Shown: one piece after another, positions 41,555-50,535 of the stretch
Position numbering within the stretch: position 1 is the first letter of the stretch
Layout: the number at the start of each line of letters is the position of its first letter
Source: Amphiplicatus sp046296195
Lineage (GTDB): Bacteria > Pseudomonadota > Alphaproteobacteria > Caulobacterales > Parvularculaceae
Direction: 5' to 3'
NCBI GenBank assembly: GCA_046296195.1
Contig: JBKBLR010000005.1
Span: 1-64,000 of the forward strand
Length of the DNA: 64,000 nucleotides
Notes under the pieces: model-generated
What the model was told of the DNA's origin: nothing
The model's database searches: none
The model's input: only the letters and a program-made list of their open reading frames with translations
Made by a program: the position numbers and the translations under genes

Positions 41555-42567
41555 ACGGCCTCGCCGGCGAGCGCGCGGAGCTCAGCGAGGAGCGCCGGCG
41601 CGAGGAGAAGGCCTGACGCGGCGGCGGCCGCGCGATTCCTGAGGCGCGTTGCGCCCGGCATCCTGACGCCCTCTTCCGCCGCCATCGCCTCGACGAGGCG
41701 CGTCATGCGCGAAAAATAGCTTCCGCTCGACGGCGGGCCGGGATCGATGGCGATCAGCACATGACCGACATCGGGCGGCGGGCCTTCGCCGTCGAGGAAG
41801 GAGCTCGCCTCGAAGCCGAAATTCGAGGCGGTGAGCGCGGCGGCGGCGACTTCGATCATCAGCGCGAGCGCGGCGCCCTTCGCGCCGCCGACAGGCGTCA
41901 TCGAGCCGGCAAGCGCCGCGGCGGGGTCGGTGGTCGGACGGCCGTCGGCGTCGAGCGCCCAGTCCGCGGGAATCGCCTCGCCCGATTTCTTCGCCGCCAT
42001 GACCTTGCCGCGCGCCGCGACGGAAAGCGCAAGATCAATGACGAGCGGCGGCCCCTCGGCGAGCGGCGCGGCGAACGCGACGGGGTTGGTGCCGATCATC
42101 GGCGCCTTGCCGCCCCAGAACGCCATCGCTTTTGGCGAATTTCCGAACAGGAAGGCGACAAGCCCCTGCTCGGCGAGTTTTTCGACATGGGCGCCCGCTT
42201 GGCCGAAATGATGCGAGCGTCGGATCGCCGCCATCGCGATGACGGATCGCCGCGCAAGCCCGGCGACTTCCTCGATCGCAAGGTCGATCGCCGGATAGGC
42301 AAAGCCATGCGCGGCGTCGACGAGCGTCGCCGCGGGCGACAGGCGGCGCGCGACCGGCGTCGCCTCTTTCTTCACCTTTCCGCAGCGCACCTGCTCGACA
42401 TAGGAGGACACGCGTGAGAGGCCGTGCCCCTTCTGGCCGTCGCATTCCGCCGCGACGAGCGCGCGCGCCGTGGAGCGCGCCGCGCTTTCGGCGAGGCCGG
42501 CGCGCATGAGCGCCCTCGCCGCAAGGCGTTCAGCGTCCGACAGGCTGATGGCGACGGCGCCGCTCAT
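41551..42567 (-). CDS. comC: Malate/lactate-dehydrogenase-like ComC, probable (R)-sulfolactate dehydrogenase
   Basis: 338 residues of the Ldh/sulfolactate dehydrogenase (Ldh_2) family: ARALVAAECDGQKGHGLSRVSSYVEQV, IRRSHHFGQAGAHVE, APMIGTNPVAFAAP and PVGGAKGAALALMIEV are the conserved blocks, with the His in RRSHHFG as likely catalytic residue. ComC reduces sulfopyruvate to (R)-sulfolactate with NAD(P)H. Its coupling with slcC and suyAB gives the known stereo-inversion module. Confidence 0.85.
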   Translation of the reverse strand: MSGAVAISLSDAERLAARALMRAGLAESAARSTARALVAAECDGQKGHGLSRVSSYVEQVRCGKVKKEATPVARRLSPAATLVDAAHGFAYPAIDLAIEEVAGLARRSVIAMAAIRRSHHFGQAGAHVEKLAEQGLVAFLFGNSPKAMAFWGGKAPMIGTNPVAFAAPLAEGPPLVIDLALSVAARGKVMAAKKSGEAIPADWALDADGRPTTDPAAALAGSMTPVGGAKGAALALMIEVAAAALTASNFGFEASSFLDGEGPPPDVGHVLIAIDPGPPSSGSYFSRMTRLVEAMAAEEGVRMPGATRLRNRAAAAASGLLLAPALLAELRALAGEAV

Positions 42568-42616
42568 GGCGCGAGCTTCCTTCGCCGGCGAAGGCCGGCG
42601 TCCAAGACGCGCCCGG

Positions 42617-43786
42617 TCAGGCGCTGCGATAGAGCTTCGTCATGACGAATTCGCGGTGGCCAAGCGCTTCGGCCGCCGTCACCCGTCCGTTGGCGGTTCT
42701 CACCACCATGTCGATGAGCGCATCGCCTGCCCCGTTCATCGTCAGTTCGCGGCGCAGAAGCCCCGACACGTCGAGGTCGATATGCTCCGACATCGTGCGG
42801 ACGGTGCGCGGATTGGCGGTGAGCTTGATGACCGGCACGATCGGATGGCCGATGACGTTGCCCTGCCCGGTCGGGAAGGTGTGGACGGCAAAGCCCGCCG
42901 CCGCCATCAGCGTCACGCATTCGGCGGCCGCCGAGGATGAATCCATGAAATACATGCCGGGGCCCTTCGACGGCGCCTCGGCGGGTCCGAGCACGTCGAT
43001 ATAGCGAACCTCGCGGCCGATCTTCTCGAGATTGCCCATCGCCTTTTCTTCGATGGTCGACAGGCCGCCTTCGATATTGCCTTTCGTCGGCTGGCTCTCG
43101 GAGAGATCCGATGTCTTGTGCGCCTCGATCACATCGCGCTGATAGGCTTCGAAGGTCCGCATGAATTTCTCGCCGACTTCTTTCGTCGCCGCGCGCATCT
43201 TGCACAGATGCTCGGCGCCGGTGAGTTCGGAAGTTTCGCCGAAGACGCCGTAAATGCCTTTCGGGATCAGCTTGTCATACATGGCGCCGACGGTCGGATT
43301 AGCGCCGCAGCCCGAAGTGGTGTCGCTTTCGCCGCACTTCGTCGAGACCCAGAGGTCCGAGATCGGACATTCGACGCGATGCTGCTCCGAGACGAGGTGG
43401 AGAAAGTCCTTCGCCTGCCGCGCCGCCTTGGCGACCGTCATGATGTCGCCCGTCTGCTCGATGGAAAAGCCCGCGACGGGTTTGCCGGTCGCGGCGATCC
43501 CCTCGACCACTTTCCGCGTCCATCCCGGCTCGATGCCGATGACGACGCAGGCGGCGACATTCGGATTGGCGCCGGTGCCGATGATCGTCCGGAAATGAAG
43601 ATCGAGATCCTCGCCGAACTGCAGGCGGCCATAGGCGTGCGGCAGCGCAAGCACACCTTTGATGTTCGAGGCGACCGCCTCGGCGGCGGCGTTCGAGATG
43701 TCGTCGACAGGCAGGATGATGACGTGGTTTCTGACGCCGACGCGCCCGTTTTCACGCCGGTAGCCCCAAAATGTGTCGCGTTTCAT
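42617..43786 (-). CDS. suyB: (R)-Sulfolactate sulfo-lyase subunit beta (SuyB)
   Basis: 389 residues of the UxaA/altronate-dehydratase C-terminal family: FWGYRRENGRVGVRNHVIILPVDDISNAAAEAVA, and metal-site cysteines in STKCGESDTTSGCGANPTVG. SuyB is the large subunit that eliminates sulfite from (R)-sulfolactate to leave pyruvate. ATG 43786 with GGTGA upstream is preferred to the overlapping GTG at 43795. It is coupled to suyA. Confidence 0.9.
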   Translation of the reverse strand: MKRDTFWGYRRENGRVGVRNHVIILPVDDISNAAAEAVASNIKGVLALPHAYGRLQFGEDLDLHFRTIIGTGANPNVAACVVIGIEPGWTRKVVEGIAATGKPVAGFSIEQTGDIMTVAKAARQAKDFLHLVSEQHRVECPISDLWVSTKCGESDTTSGCGANPTVGAMYDKLIPKGIYGVFGETSELTGAEHLCKMRAATKEVGEKFMRTFEAYQRDVIEAHKTSDLSESQPTKGNIEGGLSTIEEKAMGNLEKIGREVRYIDVLGPAEAPSKGPGMYFMDSSSAAAECVTLMAAAGFAVHTFPTGQGNVIGHPIVPVIKLTANPRTVRTMSEHIDLDVSGLLRRELTMNGAGDALIDMVVRTANGRVTAAEALGHREFVMTKLYRSA

Positions 43787-43791
43787 GTTTT

Positions 43792-44079
43792 TCACCAGCG
43801 CTTGGTCTTGATGTTGTGGACGTGGACGTGCGCGCCTTTGGCGATGTCGGCGACGGCGCGGCCGATGTCCTCGCCATATTTGAAGATCGTATCGCCCTTC
43901 TTCAGGTCCTTGAGCGCGATCTTGTGGCCGATCGGCGCGCCTTCTTTCGCCGTCATGCGGAAATCGGAATCATTTTCGGTGACGACGCAGAGCATGTCCG
44001 TCCCCGCCTCGAGACCCTCGACGACGACGACGCCGACATTGTCCTTCCGGCTATGGACGAGAAGATGGGGAATGGTCAC
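43792..44079 (-). CDS. suyA: (R)-Sulfolactate sulfo-lyase subunit alpha (SuyA)
   Basis: 95 residues, the usual size of the small SAF-domain subunit: MTIPHLLVHSRKDNVGVVVVEGL, IGHKIALKDLKKGDTIFKYGEDIGRAVADIAKGAHVHVHNI. It begins with GTG preceded by AAGGA. It is the first gene of the leftward operon (suyA-suyB-comC-yeiH-slcC-glpD), read from the divergent promoter that holds a TTATATATGA motif. Confidence 0.9.
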   Translation of the reverse strand: MTIPHLLVHSRKDNVGVVVVEGLEAGTDMLCVVTENDSDFRMTAKEGAPIGHKIALKDLKKGDTIFKYGEDIGRAVADIAKGAHVHVHNIKTKRW

Positions 44080-44133
44080 GCGCGTGTGTCCTTTCGCATG
44101 AGCCCGCCGGCGCGCCCGCCGCGGCGTTAACTC

Positions 44134-44148
44134 TTATATATGATACAT
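44134..44148. promoter_or_regulatory. Putative regulator box 1 (suyA/GntR intergenic)
   Basis: TTATATATGATACAT lies between the divergent suyA and GntR-regulator genes. It matches boxes at 44982-44996 and 53960-53974 with the consensus TTATATA(A/T)GA(T/C)A. The likely binder is the adjacent GntR/UTRA regulator. Confidence 0.6.
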
Positions 44149-44197
44149 TACAGCAAATGATAGACAATCCTGCAAGGCGCGCCCTAGACTGCCCGCC

Positions 44198-44935
44198 ATG
44201 ACGCTCGCCAATCGCCAGCCCGAAAGGCCCGGATTCCGGCCTCTTTATCAACAGGTTCGCGAACTCCTGCTCGCCCGCATCGCATCCGGCGTCTGGCGCC
44301 CCGCCGAAGCCCTGCCGAGCGAACAAACGCTCGCCAGCGAGCTCGGCGTCAGTCACGGGACGGTCCGGAAGGCGCTCGATTCGCTCGCCGCCGACAACCT
44401 CGTCGAACGCCGGCAGGGCAAGGGCACCTATGTCGTCGAGCACACGCAGGAAAGCGCGCATTTCCGCTTCTTCAAGATTTCCTATCCGACCGGCGAGCGC
44501 GCGATGCCGAGCTGCCGCAAGGCCTCGATCACCGAGCGTCTCGCCAAATCCGCCGAGCGCCAGCGCCTCGGGCTTGGCGCCGATGCGCGCGTCTTTCAGA
44601 TCAAGCGCGACCGCCACATCGACGGCGCGGTCGCCGTGCGCGAGGTGATCGTCATTTCGGCGGACCTGTTCCGCGGGCTCGACAAGCGCCAGCCGCTGCC
44701 GAACACGCTCTACACGCTCTACCAGTCTGAGTTCGGCGTCTCGATCGTGTCGGCGTCAGAGCAGATCCTGGCGATCGCCGCCGGACGCGAGGACGCCGAA
44801 GCGCTCGGTATCGCCCCCGGCGCGCCGATTCTCGAAATCAACCGCACCGCCTACGACATTACCGGGCGCGCAATCGAACTGCGCCAGAGCCGCTTCGCAA
44901 CCGACACGCTCGTCTACGCCGTCGAACTGCGCTGA
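44198..44935 (+). CDS. GntR/HutC-family regulator of the sulfosugar genes
   Basis: 245 residues. The winged helix at 12-75 (PLYQQVRELLLARIASGVW, LPSEQTLASELGVSHGTVRKALDSL, VERRQGKGTYV) is classic GntR. The C-terminal UTRA effector-binding domain has RVFQIKRDRHIDGAVAVREVIV and ending RAIELRQSRFATDTLVYAVEL. It is placed between the two transcription units of the pathway and close to two copies of the shared operator-like motif, so it probably senses a pathway intermediate such as sulfolactate or a sulfosugar phosphate. Confidence 0.88.
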   Translation: MTLANRQPERPGFRPLYQQVRELLLARIASGVWRPAEALPSEQTLASELGVSHGTVRKALDSLAADNLVERRQGKGTYVVEHTQESAHFRFFKISYPTGERAMPSCRKASITERLAKSAERQRLGLGADARVFQIKRDRHIDGAVAVREVIVISADLFRGLDKRQPLPNTLYTLYQSEFGVSIVSASEQILAIAAGREDAEALGIAPGAPILEINRTAYDITGRAIELRQSRFATDTLVYAVELR

Positions 44936-44981
44936 GAGCCGCAGCCCGGCCGGACGAACGCCGGACTCTATTGCGTCGCTC

Positions 44982-44996
44982 TTATATAAGATATAT
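44982..44996. promoter_or_regulatory. Putative regulator box 2 (kinase operon promoter)
   Basis: TTATATAAGATATAT, containing the palindrome CTTATATAAG (44981-44990), about 50 bases upstream of the sulfofructose kinase start. Same motif as boxes 1 and 3. Confidence 0.6.
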
Positions 44997-45044
44997 GTCT
45001 TGTCGTGACGATCGGGGGTCACGCGCCGCTTTGAGGAGCGAAAA

Positions 45045-45953
45045 TTGGCTCGGATCATGTGCATCGGCCACGCGGTCCTGGATTATGTTTTTTCCCTTCC
45101 AGACCTGCCGTCGGGCGGGCGGAAGCATCGCGCCAGCGCCTTCGATTGCGTCGGCGGCGGGCCTGCGGCGACGGCGGCGGTCGCCATCGCCCGGCTCGGC
45201 GGCAAGGCGGCGCGCGGCGCCCGGCGCGGCGCGGACTGGGTGGCCGACGCCATTATCAGCGAGCTTGAGGATTACGGCGTCGATTGCGCGCGCGTGCGGC
45301 GCTTTGCCGGCCGCGCCTCCTCGCTTTCCGCCGTCATGGTCGACGCGCGCGGCGAGCGCATGATCGTCAACTATCGCGACGAGAAAATGCCCGCAGACGC
45401 CCGCTGGATCGGCGACGCGTCCGGCTTTGACGCCGTACTCGCCGACACGCGCTGGCCGGAAGGCGCAGCCGCCGGCTTCTCCGCCGCGCGGACGGCGAAG
45501 ATTCCCGCCGTCCTCGACGCCGATGATCCGGTCCCGGACGATCCGGCGATGCTGGGACGGGCGACGCATCTCGCCTTCTCCGCCGACGGTCTTGAGGGCC
45601 TTACCGGCGAGAAAGATCCGGCGCGCGGGCTTAAGAGTGTTCGCGCGCGCTTCGGCGCGTGGGCCTGCGTCACCGACGGGGCGCGAGGCGTCCTCCTGTG
45701 CGACGACGACGGCGTCTCGGCGATCGGCGCCTTCGACGTCGATCCCGTCGACACGCTGGGCGCGGGCGACGTGTGGCACGGCGCTTTTGCGCTCGCGCTC
45801 GGCGACGGCGCCGCCGAAACCGACGCCGTGCGCTTTGCGAATGCGGCCGCGGCGATCAAGGTGACGCGCGCGGGCGGGCGGAAGGGCGCGCCGGCGCGCG
45901 CCGAGGTCGAGGCGTTTCTGACCGCGAATATGGAAATGGAGCCGCGGTTTTGA
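45045..45953 (+). CDS. PfkB-family sugar kinase, probable 6-deoxy-6-sulfofructose kinase
   Basis: 302 residues. Ribokinase-fold motif 1 GGGPAATAAVAIARLGGKAA and motif 2 VDTLGAGDVWHGAFALAL with the catalytic Asp in GAGD. In this locus it would phosphorylate sulfofructose at O1, as YihV does in sulfoglycolysis. The TTG start at 45045 is supported by GAGGAG six bases upstream and by the conserved MCIGHAVLDYVF that follows. It is first in a rightward operon with aldolase, isomerase and glycosidase genes. Confidence 0.8.
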   Translation: MARIMCIGHAVLDYVFSLPDLPSGGRKHRASAFDCVGGGPAATAAVAIARLGGKAARGARRGADWVADAIISELEDYGVDCARVRRFAGRASSLSAVMVDARGERMIVNYRDEKMPADARWIGDASGFDAVLADTRWPEGAAAGFSAARTAKIPAVLDADDPVPDDPAMLGRATHLAFSADGLEGLTGEKDPARGLKSVRARFGAWACVTDGARGVLLCDDDGVSAIGAFDVDPVDTLGAGDVWHGAFALALGDGAAETDAVRFANAAAAIKVTRAGGRKGAPARAEVEAFLTANMEMEPRF

Positions 45954-47017
45954 CGCTTTCAGCCGGAAAACTTTCCGCAGGCAAGATCTGGGGCATGCGG
46001 CGGATGGCCGATGCGAACGGCCGCTTCAAGATGACGGCGGTCGACCAGCGCCCGCCGATCAAGAAGCCGATCGCGGAAAAGCGCGGCCTGAAAGAGGCGC
46101 CGTGGGAAGACGTCGCCGGCTTCAAGGAACTGCTGATCGACACGCTGCAGCGCGAATCCTCAGCAATGCTCCTCGACCCGCATTACGCCTTCCCGCGCGG
46201 CGTCATGGCGCTGTCGCCGGCGAAGGGCCTCATCCTGACGCTCGAGGATTCAATCTTCGAGGAAACGCCGGGCGGGCGCCTGTCGAAGGAGATCGACGAC
46301 TGGTCGGTCGAGAAGATCAAGCGCGCCGGCGGCGACGCCGTGAAGGTGCTCGCCTGGTATCGTCCCGACGCCGACGCCGCCGTCATCAGCAGGCAAAAGG
46401 ACTTCGTCGCGCGCATCGGCGAGGCCTGCGCGAAATACGACATCCCTTATGTGTTCGAACTGCTTGTCTATCCGCTCCCGAAGGACGCCGAGCAGACGCG
46501 CGATTATGTCGAGATGAAATCGAAGCGCCCGCACCTCGTCATCGACAGCGTCGCCGCCTTCGCCGATCGGAAATACGGCGTCGATCTCTTCAAGCTCGAA
46601 AGCCCGCTCGCCGCCGCGGACGTCCCTGGCGTCGGCGGCGAAGGCTGGGAAGACGTCCAGAAGCTCTTCGATGCGCTGGGCGAGGCCGCGGGCCGGCCCT
46701 GGGTGATGCTGTCGGCGGGCGCCGGCATGGCCGAGTTCCGCAACATCCTCACCCACGCCTATCGCGCGGGCGCGTCCGGCTATCTCGCGGGCCGCGCGAT
46801 CTGGTTGAAAGCGTTCGGCGCCTTCCCGGATTGGGCGGCGATGCGCAAGGGGCTTGAGACCGAGGCCGCCGATTATATGCGCGGCCTCAACGCGCTGACG
46901 GATGCGGCCGCGACGCCATGGACGAAGCATCCCGTTTATGGCGCGACGGGGCCGCATGTCGAACCGGCCGACGCACGCTTTCGCCATCACTACAAGGGCT
47001 TTGGAGCCGATCGATGA
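45950..47017 (+). CDS. LacD-like class I aldolase, probable sulfofructose-1-phosphate aldolase
   Basis: 355 residues related to tagatose-1,6-bisphosphate aldolase (LacD/YihT-like): GKIWGMRRMADANGRFKMTAVDQRPPIKKPI at the N-terminus, SAMLLDPHYAFPRGV, and PWVMLSAGAGMAEFRNILTHAYRAGASGYLAGRAIW in the C-terminal half. It would split sulfofructose-1-phosphate to DHAP and sulfolactaldehyde. It starts with TTG overlapping the kinase stop, with GGAG upstream; the next ATG (45995) would remove the conserved GKIWG segment. Confidence 0.8.
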   Translation: MTLSAGKLSAGKIWGMRRMADANGRFKMTAVDQRPPIKKPIAEKRGLKEAPWEDVAGFKELLIDTLQRESSAMLLDPHYAFPRGVMALSPAKGLILTLEDSIFEETPGGRLSKEIDDWSVEKIKRAGGDAVKVLAWYRPDADAAVISRQKDFVARIGEACAKYDIPYVFELLVYPLPKDAEQTRDYVEMKSKRPHLVIDSVAAFADRKYGVDLFKLESPLAAADVPGVGGEGWEDVQKLFDALGEAAGRPWVMLSAGAGMAEFRNILTHAYRAGASGYLAGRAIWLKAFGAFPDWAAMRKGLETEAADYMRGLNALTDAAATPWTKHPVYGATGPHVEPADARFRHHYKGFGADR

Positions 47018-48408
47018 CGTTCACCTATGGCGTTGCCGCGCTCGGGCGCCCGACTTTCGACGTTCCCTATGCGGAAGACATGATGCGCAAGGCCTTCGCC
47101 GCGATTGCGGCGGCGGGGATCCGCGCCGTCGGGCCGCAGCGGCTTCTTTATGATGCGGCGGCGGCCGAGGAAGCGATGCGCGAAATCGCGCGTGCAGGAA
47201 GAATCGACGCGCTCCTCATTCTTCAGGTCACGTTCACCGATGCGACGATGACCGTGAAGCTCGCGCGCGAGGCGACGGCGCCAGTCGCTGTCTGGGCCGT
47301 CCCTGAGCCGCGCGCCGGCGGGCGCCTGCGCCTCAACGCCTTTTGCGGGCTCAATCTCGCCGCGCATGCGCTCGGCAAGGCGGGCGTTCCCCACCACTGG
47401 CTCTATGCGGCGCCGGACGCAAAGGGCCTTGCTGACAGCCTCAGGTCCTTCGCCGCGCCGGCGGCGCTGAAACCATCCGCGGCGCGGCGCGAGGGCGCGA
47501 CGTCTCCCAAAGGCGCCGCGGCGCTCGACAAAGTCCGCGGGGCCGCGATCAGCGTCGTCGGCGAGCATCCGGCGGGCTTTGACACCTGCGAGTTCAACGA
47601 AACGGAGCTCGCGCGCCTCGCCGGCGTGAAAGTGAACCGCGTGCCGCTGAGCGAGCTGTTCGAGCGCGCCAGGGCGGTCCCCGAATCGCGCGCCAAACGC
47701 GTCAGGATGCGCGCCGCCGAAGCGCTTTCCGGCCTCGACGCCGTCGATCAGGCCCAGCTTGACCGCTCGTTCCGGGTGTTCTGCGCGCTCGACGATATCA
47801 GCCGCGACACCAAGGCGAAGGGGCTCGCCGTGCGCTGCTGGCCGGAAACCTTCACGGACTATGGCTGCGCCGCTTGCGGGCCGATGGCGATGATGAACGA
47901 GAAACGCGTGCCGTCCGCTTGCGAGGCCGACGTCTACGGCTCCTTCACCGCGCTGATGCTGCAGGAGCTTGCCGACGAACCGGCGTGGATGGCGGACCTC
48001 GTCGATGTCGACGCGGCCGACGGCACCGGCGTCTTCTGGCATTGCGGGCTTGCGCCGCTGTCGATGTGCGATCCCGAAGCGCGCCCTGAAGCGACCATCC
48101 ACACCAACCGCAAGATGCCGCTTCTCCATCAGTTTCCGCTGAAGCCGGGGCGCTTTACCTTTGCGCGGCTGTCGCAGGCGCGGGGCGAGATGAAGCTCGT
48201 CATCGGCGAAGGCGAATTTCTCCGCCGGCCGATGGCGTTCACCGGAACTTCCGGCGTCTTTCGCTTCGCCCGCCCGCTCGGCGAGACGCTGCAATCAATC
48301 ATGGACGAAGCGCTCGAGCATCATTTCGCGATCGCCTATGGCGATCACCGGGAAGCGCTCAAGGGCATCGCCGCCTCGCTCGATCTGCCGGCGCTTGAAA
48401 TCGCATGA
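47014..48408 (+). CDS. Fucose/arabinose-isomerase-like enzyme, probable sulfoquinovose isomerase
   Basis: 464 residues of the L-fucose/L-arabinose isomerase fold. Metal-ligand candidates are Glu in SACEADVYGSFTALMLQEL, Asp in MADLVDVDAADGTG and His in VFWHCGLAPLSM. It is coupled to the aldolase and glycosidase genes by ATGA overlaps. In context it would convert sulfoquinovose to sulfofructose, replacing the YihS-type epimerase of the classical pathway. This family has been recruited for that step in other sulfosugar pathways, so the assignment is contextual but consistent. Confidence 0.72.
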   Translation: MTFTYGVAALGRPTFDVPYAEDMMRKAFAAIAAAGIRAVGPQRLLYDAAAAEEAMREIARAGRIDALLILQVTFTDATMTVKLAREATAPVAVWAVPEPRAGGRLRLNAFCGLNLAAHALGKAGVPHHWLYAAPDAKGLADSLRSFAAPAALKPSAARREGATSPKGAAALDKVRGAAISVVGEHPAGFDTCEFNETELARLAGVKVNRVPLSELFERARAVPESRAKRVRMRAAEALSGLDAVDQAQLDRSFRVFCALDDISRDTKAKGLAVRCWPETFTDYGCAACGPMAMMNEKRVPSACEADVYGSFTALMLQELADEPAWMADLVDVDAADGTGVFWHCGLAPLSMCDPEARPEATIHTNRKMPLLHQFPLKPGRFTFARLSQARGEMKLVIGEGEFLRRPMAFTGTSGVFRFARPLGETLQSIMDEALEHHFAIAYGDHREALKGIAASLDLPALEIA

Positions 48409-50468
48409 CCGCAAGCGGCTTCAATCCCGTCGCGCCGCGCTGGAGCGAGCATGCGCCCTCGCCGGCGACGGGGGCGCCGGTCATTGAGGATGGCGTCGTC
48501 CAGCTTGCAACGGCGCTTGGGCCGATGCGGATCTCGCTGCACGATTTCGGCGCAAGGATTGGCTTCGGCGCACGCAAGAATGATTACGGCCTCCTCCTCG
48601 CCGAGCCGGCGCCGGCGCCGCCGCGCCTGGCGCAAAACGACGGCTCGATCGTCATCGACGGCGCGGGCTGCACCTTGTCGATCGACGCCGAAACGCTCGC
48701 CTTCACGCTTTCGAAGGGCGGCCGGCCGGTGCAGCGCTCGGCGAGCGACGGGCATTTCGTCCGCAAATTGCGCCTGCCGCCCTTCGCGCGCGCCGAGGGC
48801 GGCTGGCTCGCCCATTTCGAGCTCGAGAGCGGCGAACGCGTTTACGGCCTTGGCGAGAAATGGGGTCCGCTCGACAAGCGCGGCCAGCTCATCCGCTCGT
48901 GGAATTCGGACGCGCTCGGCGTCAATGCGGAGATTTCATACAAGAACGCGCCTTTCGCCTGGTCGCCTTCAGGCTGGGGCGTCTTCGTCCATACGCCGGC
49001 GCCGGTGACCCATGGCGTCGGCTTCGCCCCCTGGTCGCAGCGCGCTTATGGCGTCCATGTCGAGGACGAGGCGCTCGACGTTTTTCTCTTCGCCGGCGCC
49101 GACGGCGCCGACGTCATCCGTCGGTATACGGCGCTCACGGGCCGCGCGCCCGTTCCCCCGCGCTGGAGCCTCGGGGTGATCCTGTCGAAAGCCTATTACC
49201 GCACGGCGGAGGAGATCCTCGCCGTCGCGCGCGAAGTGCGGGCGCGGAAGATGCCGTGCGACGTCATCACCTTTGACGGGCGCGCCTGGCAGGACACCGA
49301 TACGCGCTTTGCTTTCGAATGGGACCCGGCGCGCTATCCCGATCCCGCAAGGGTCGTCGGCGAGCTCAAGGCGCTCGGCTTCAAGGTCTGCGTCTGGGAA
49401 TATCCGCTCGTCTCGACGAAGAATCCGCTGTTCGACGAGATGGCGAGGAAGGGCTGGCTCCTGAAGGACGCCCGAACCGGCGAGCCCTGGCGCTATGAAT
49501 GGGAGAGCGAGGCGTGGGGCCCGGTGCTGACGCCGCTGCCGACCTCTGGCCTCGTCGATTTCACCCATCCTGACGCCTACGCCTTCTGGCGCGACCGCCA
49601 CAAGGATCTCTTCGACATCGGCGTCGACATGATCAAGGCCGATTTCGGCGAGCAGGTGCTGGGCGGCATGGTCGCATCCAATGGCGAAACCGGCCGTGCG
49701 CTCCATAATGTCTACGCCTTTCTTTACAACAAGTGCGTCTATGAAGCTGCGGCACGTTACTGCAAGTCGGGGCCGTTCCTCTTCAGCCGCGCCGCGTGGA
49801 CGGGCTCGCAGCGCTTTCCCTCGCAATGGGGCGGCGATCCGCAGGCGGATTTCGAGGGGCTCGCGGCGAGCCTTCGCGGCGGCCTTTCCTGGGGCATGAC
49901 CGGCGCGCCCTATTACGCGACCGACATCGGCGGGTTTTACGGCGATACCCGCGATCCGCTGCTCTATGTCCGATGGGCGCAGGCGGCGGTGTTTTCCGCG
50001 CATATGCGCCTGCACGGGATCGGCGCGCGCGAGCCCTGGTCCTACGGGCCGGAGGCCGAAACAGCCGCGATGAAAGCACTGAGGCTCCGCTACCGGCTCC
50101 TTCCCTATATCGAACGCGCGACGGCCGACGCCGCAGAGACCGGCCTTCCCGTTCAGCGCGCGATGGCGCTCGCCTGCCCCGGCGAGCCCGAGGCGTGGGC
50201 CTTCGAGGAGCAGTTCTTCTTCGGCGATGATCTGCTCGTTGCGCCTTGCGTGCGCGCCGACAATCGGGTGCAGGTCTACCTGCCGCGCGGCGAGTGGCGG
50301 CGTTTCCCCGACGGCGCGCGCTTTGAAGGCGGGCGGTCGCATTCATTGACGCTCGCGCTCGACGAGCTCGCGGTCTTCGCCCGCGCCGGCGCGCGCATTC
50401 CGCTGGGGCCGGAAGCGGAAACGACGGACGCTGCAGCGCCTTCGGCGCCTGAATATTGGTCGGCGTAA
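48405..50468 (+). CDS. GH31 glycoside hydrolase, probable sulfoquinovosidase
   Basis: 687 residues. The GH31 N-terminal beta-sandwich has ELESGERVYGLGEKWGPLDKRG. The barrel carries the nucleophile in DMIKADFGE (about Asp413) and a candidate acid/base in SQWGGDPQADF (about Asp478), 65 residues apart, close to the spacing in YihQ. The subsite region DGRAWQDTDTRFAFEWDP has two arginines and a tryptophan that could bind the sulfonate, though overall text is nearer alpha-xylosidase YicI. It would release sulfoquinovose from sulfolipid glycosides. No signal peptide, so it acts in the cytoplasm after import. Confidence 0.75.
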   Translation: MTASGFNPVAPRWSEHAPSPATGAPVIEDGVVQLATALGPMRISLHDFGARIGFGARKNDYGLLLAEPAPAPPRLAQNDGSIVIDGAGCTLSIDAETLAFTLSKGGRPVQRSASDGHFVRKLRLPPFARAEGGWLAHFELESGERVYGLGEKWGPLDKRGQLIRSWNSDALGVNAEISYKNAPFAWSPSGWGVFVHTPAPVTHGVGFAPWSQRAYGVHVEDEALDVFLFAGADGADVIRRYTALTGRAPVPPRWSLGVILSKAYYRTAEEILAVAREVRARKMPCDVITFDGRAWQDTDTRFAFEWDPARYPDPARVVGELKALGFKVCVWEYPLVSTKNPLFDEMARKGWLLKDARTGEPWRYEWESEAWGPVLTPLPTSGLVDFTHPDAYAFWRDRHKDLFDIGVDMIKADFGEQVLGGMVASNGETGRALHNVYAFLYNKCVYEAAARYCKSGPFLFSRAAWTGSQRFPSQWGGDPQADFEGLAASLRGGLSWGMTGAPYYATDIGGFYGDTRDPLLYVRWAQAAVFSAHMRLHGIGAREPWSYGPEAETAAMKALRLRYRLLPYIERATADAAETGLPVQRAMALACPGEPEAWAFEEQFFFGDDLLVAPCVRADNRVQVYLPRGEWRRFPDGARFEGGRSHSLTLALDELAVFARAGARIPLGPEAETTDAAAPSAPEYWSA

Positions 50469-50535
50469 GGCGGATCGCGCCGCCTCTTGGGTTTCAGACG
50501 ATGGCGCGACGCAGAAGCACGCCAACGGGAGGATT

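Noticed and set aside
46990..48294. 434-codon minus-strand frame
   Set aside because: Antisense shadow of the isomerase gene; Arg-rich and featureless.
48969..50342. 457-codon minus-strand frame
   Set aside because: Antisense shadow of the GH31 gene, which has clear catalytic motifs.
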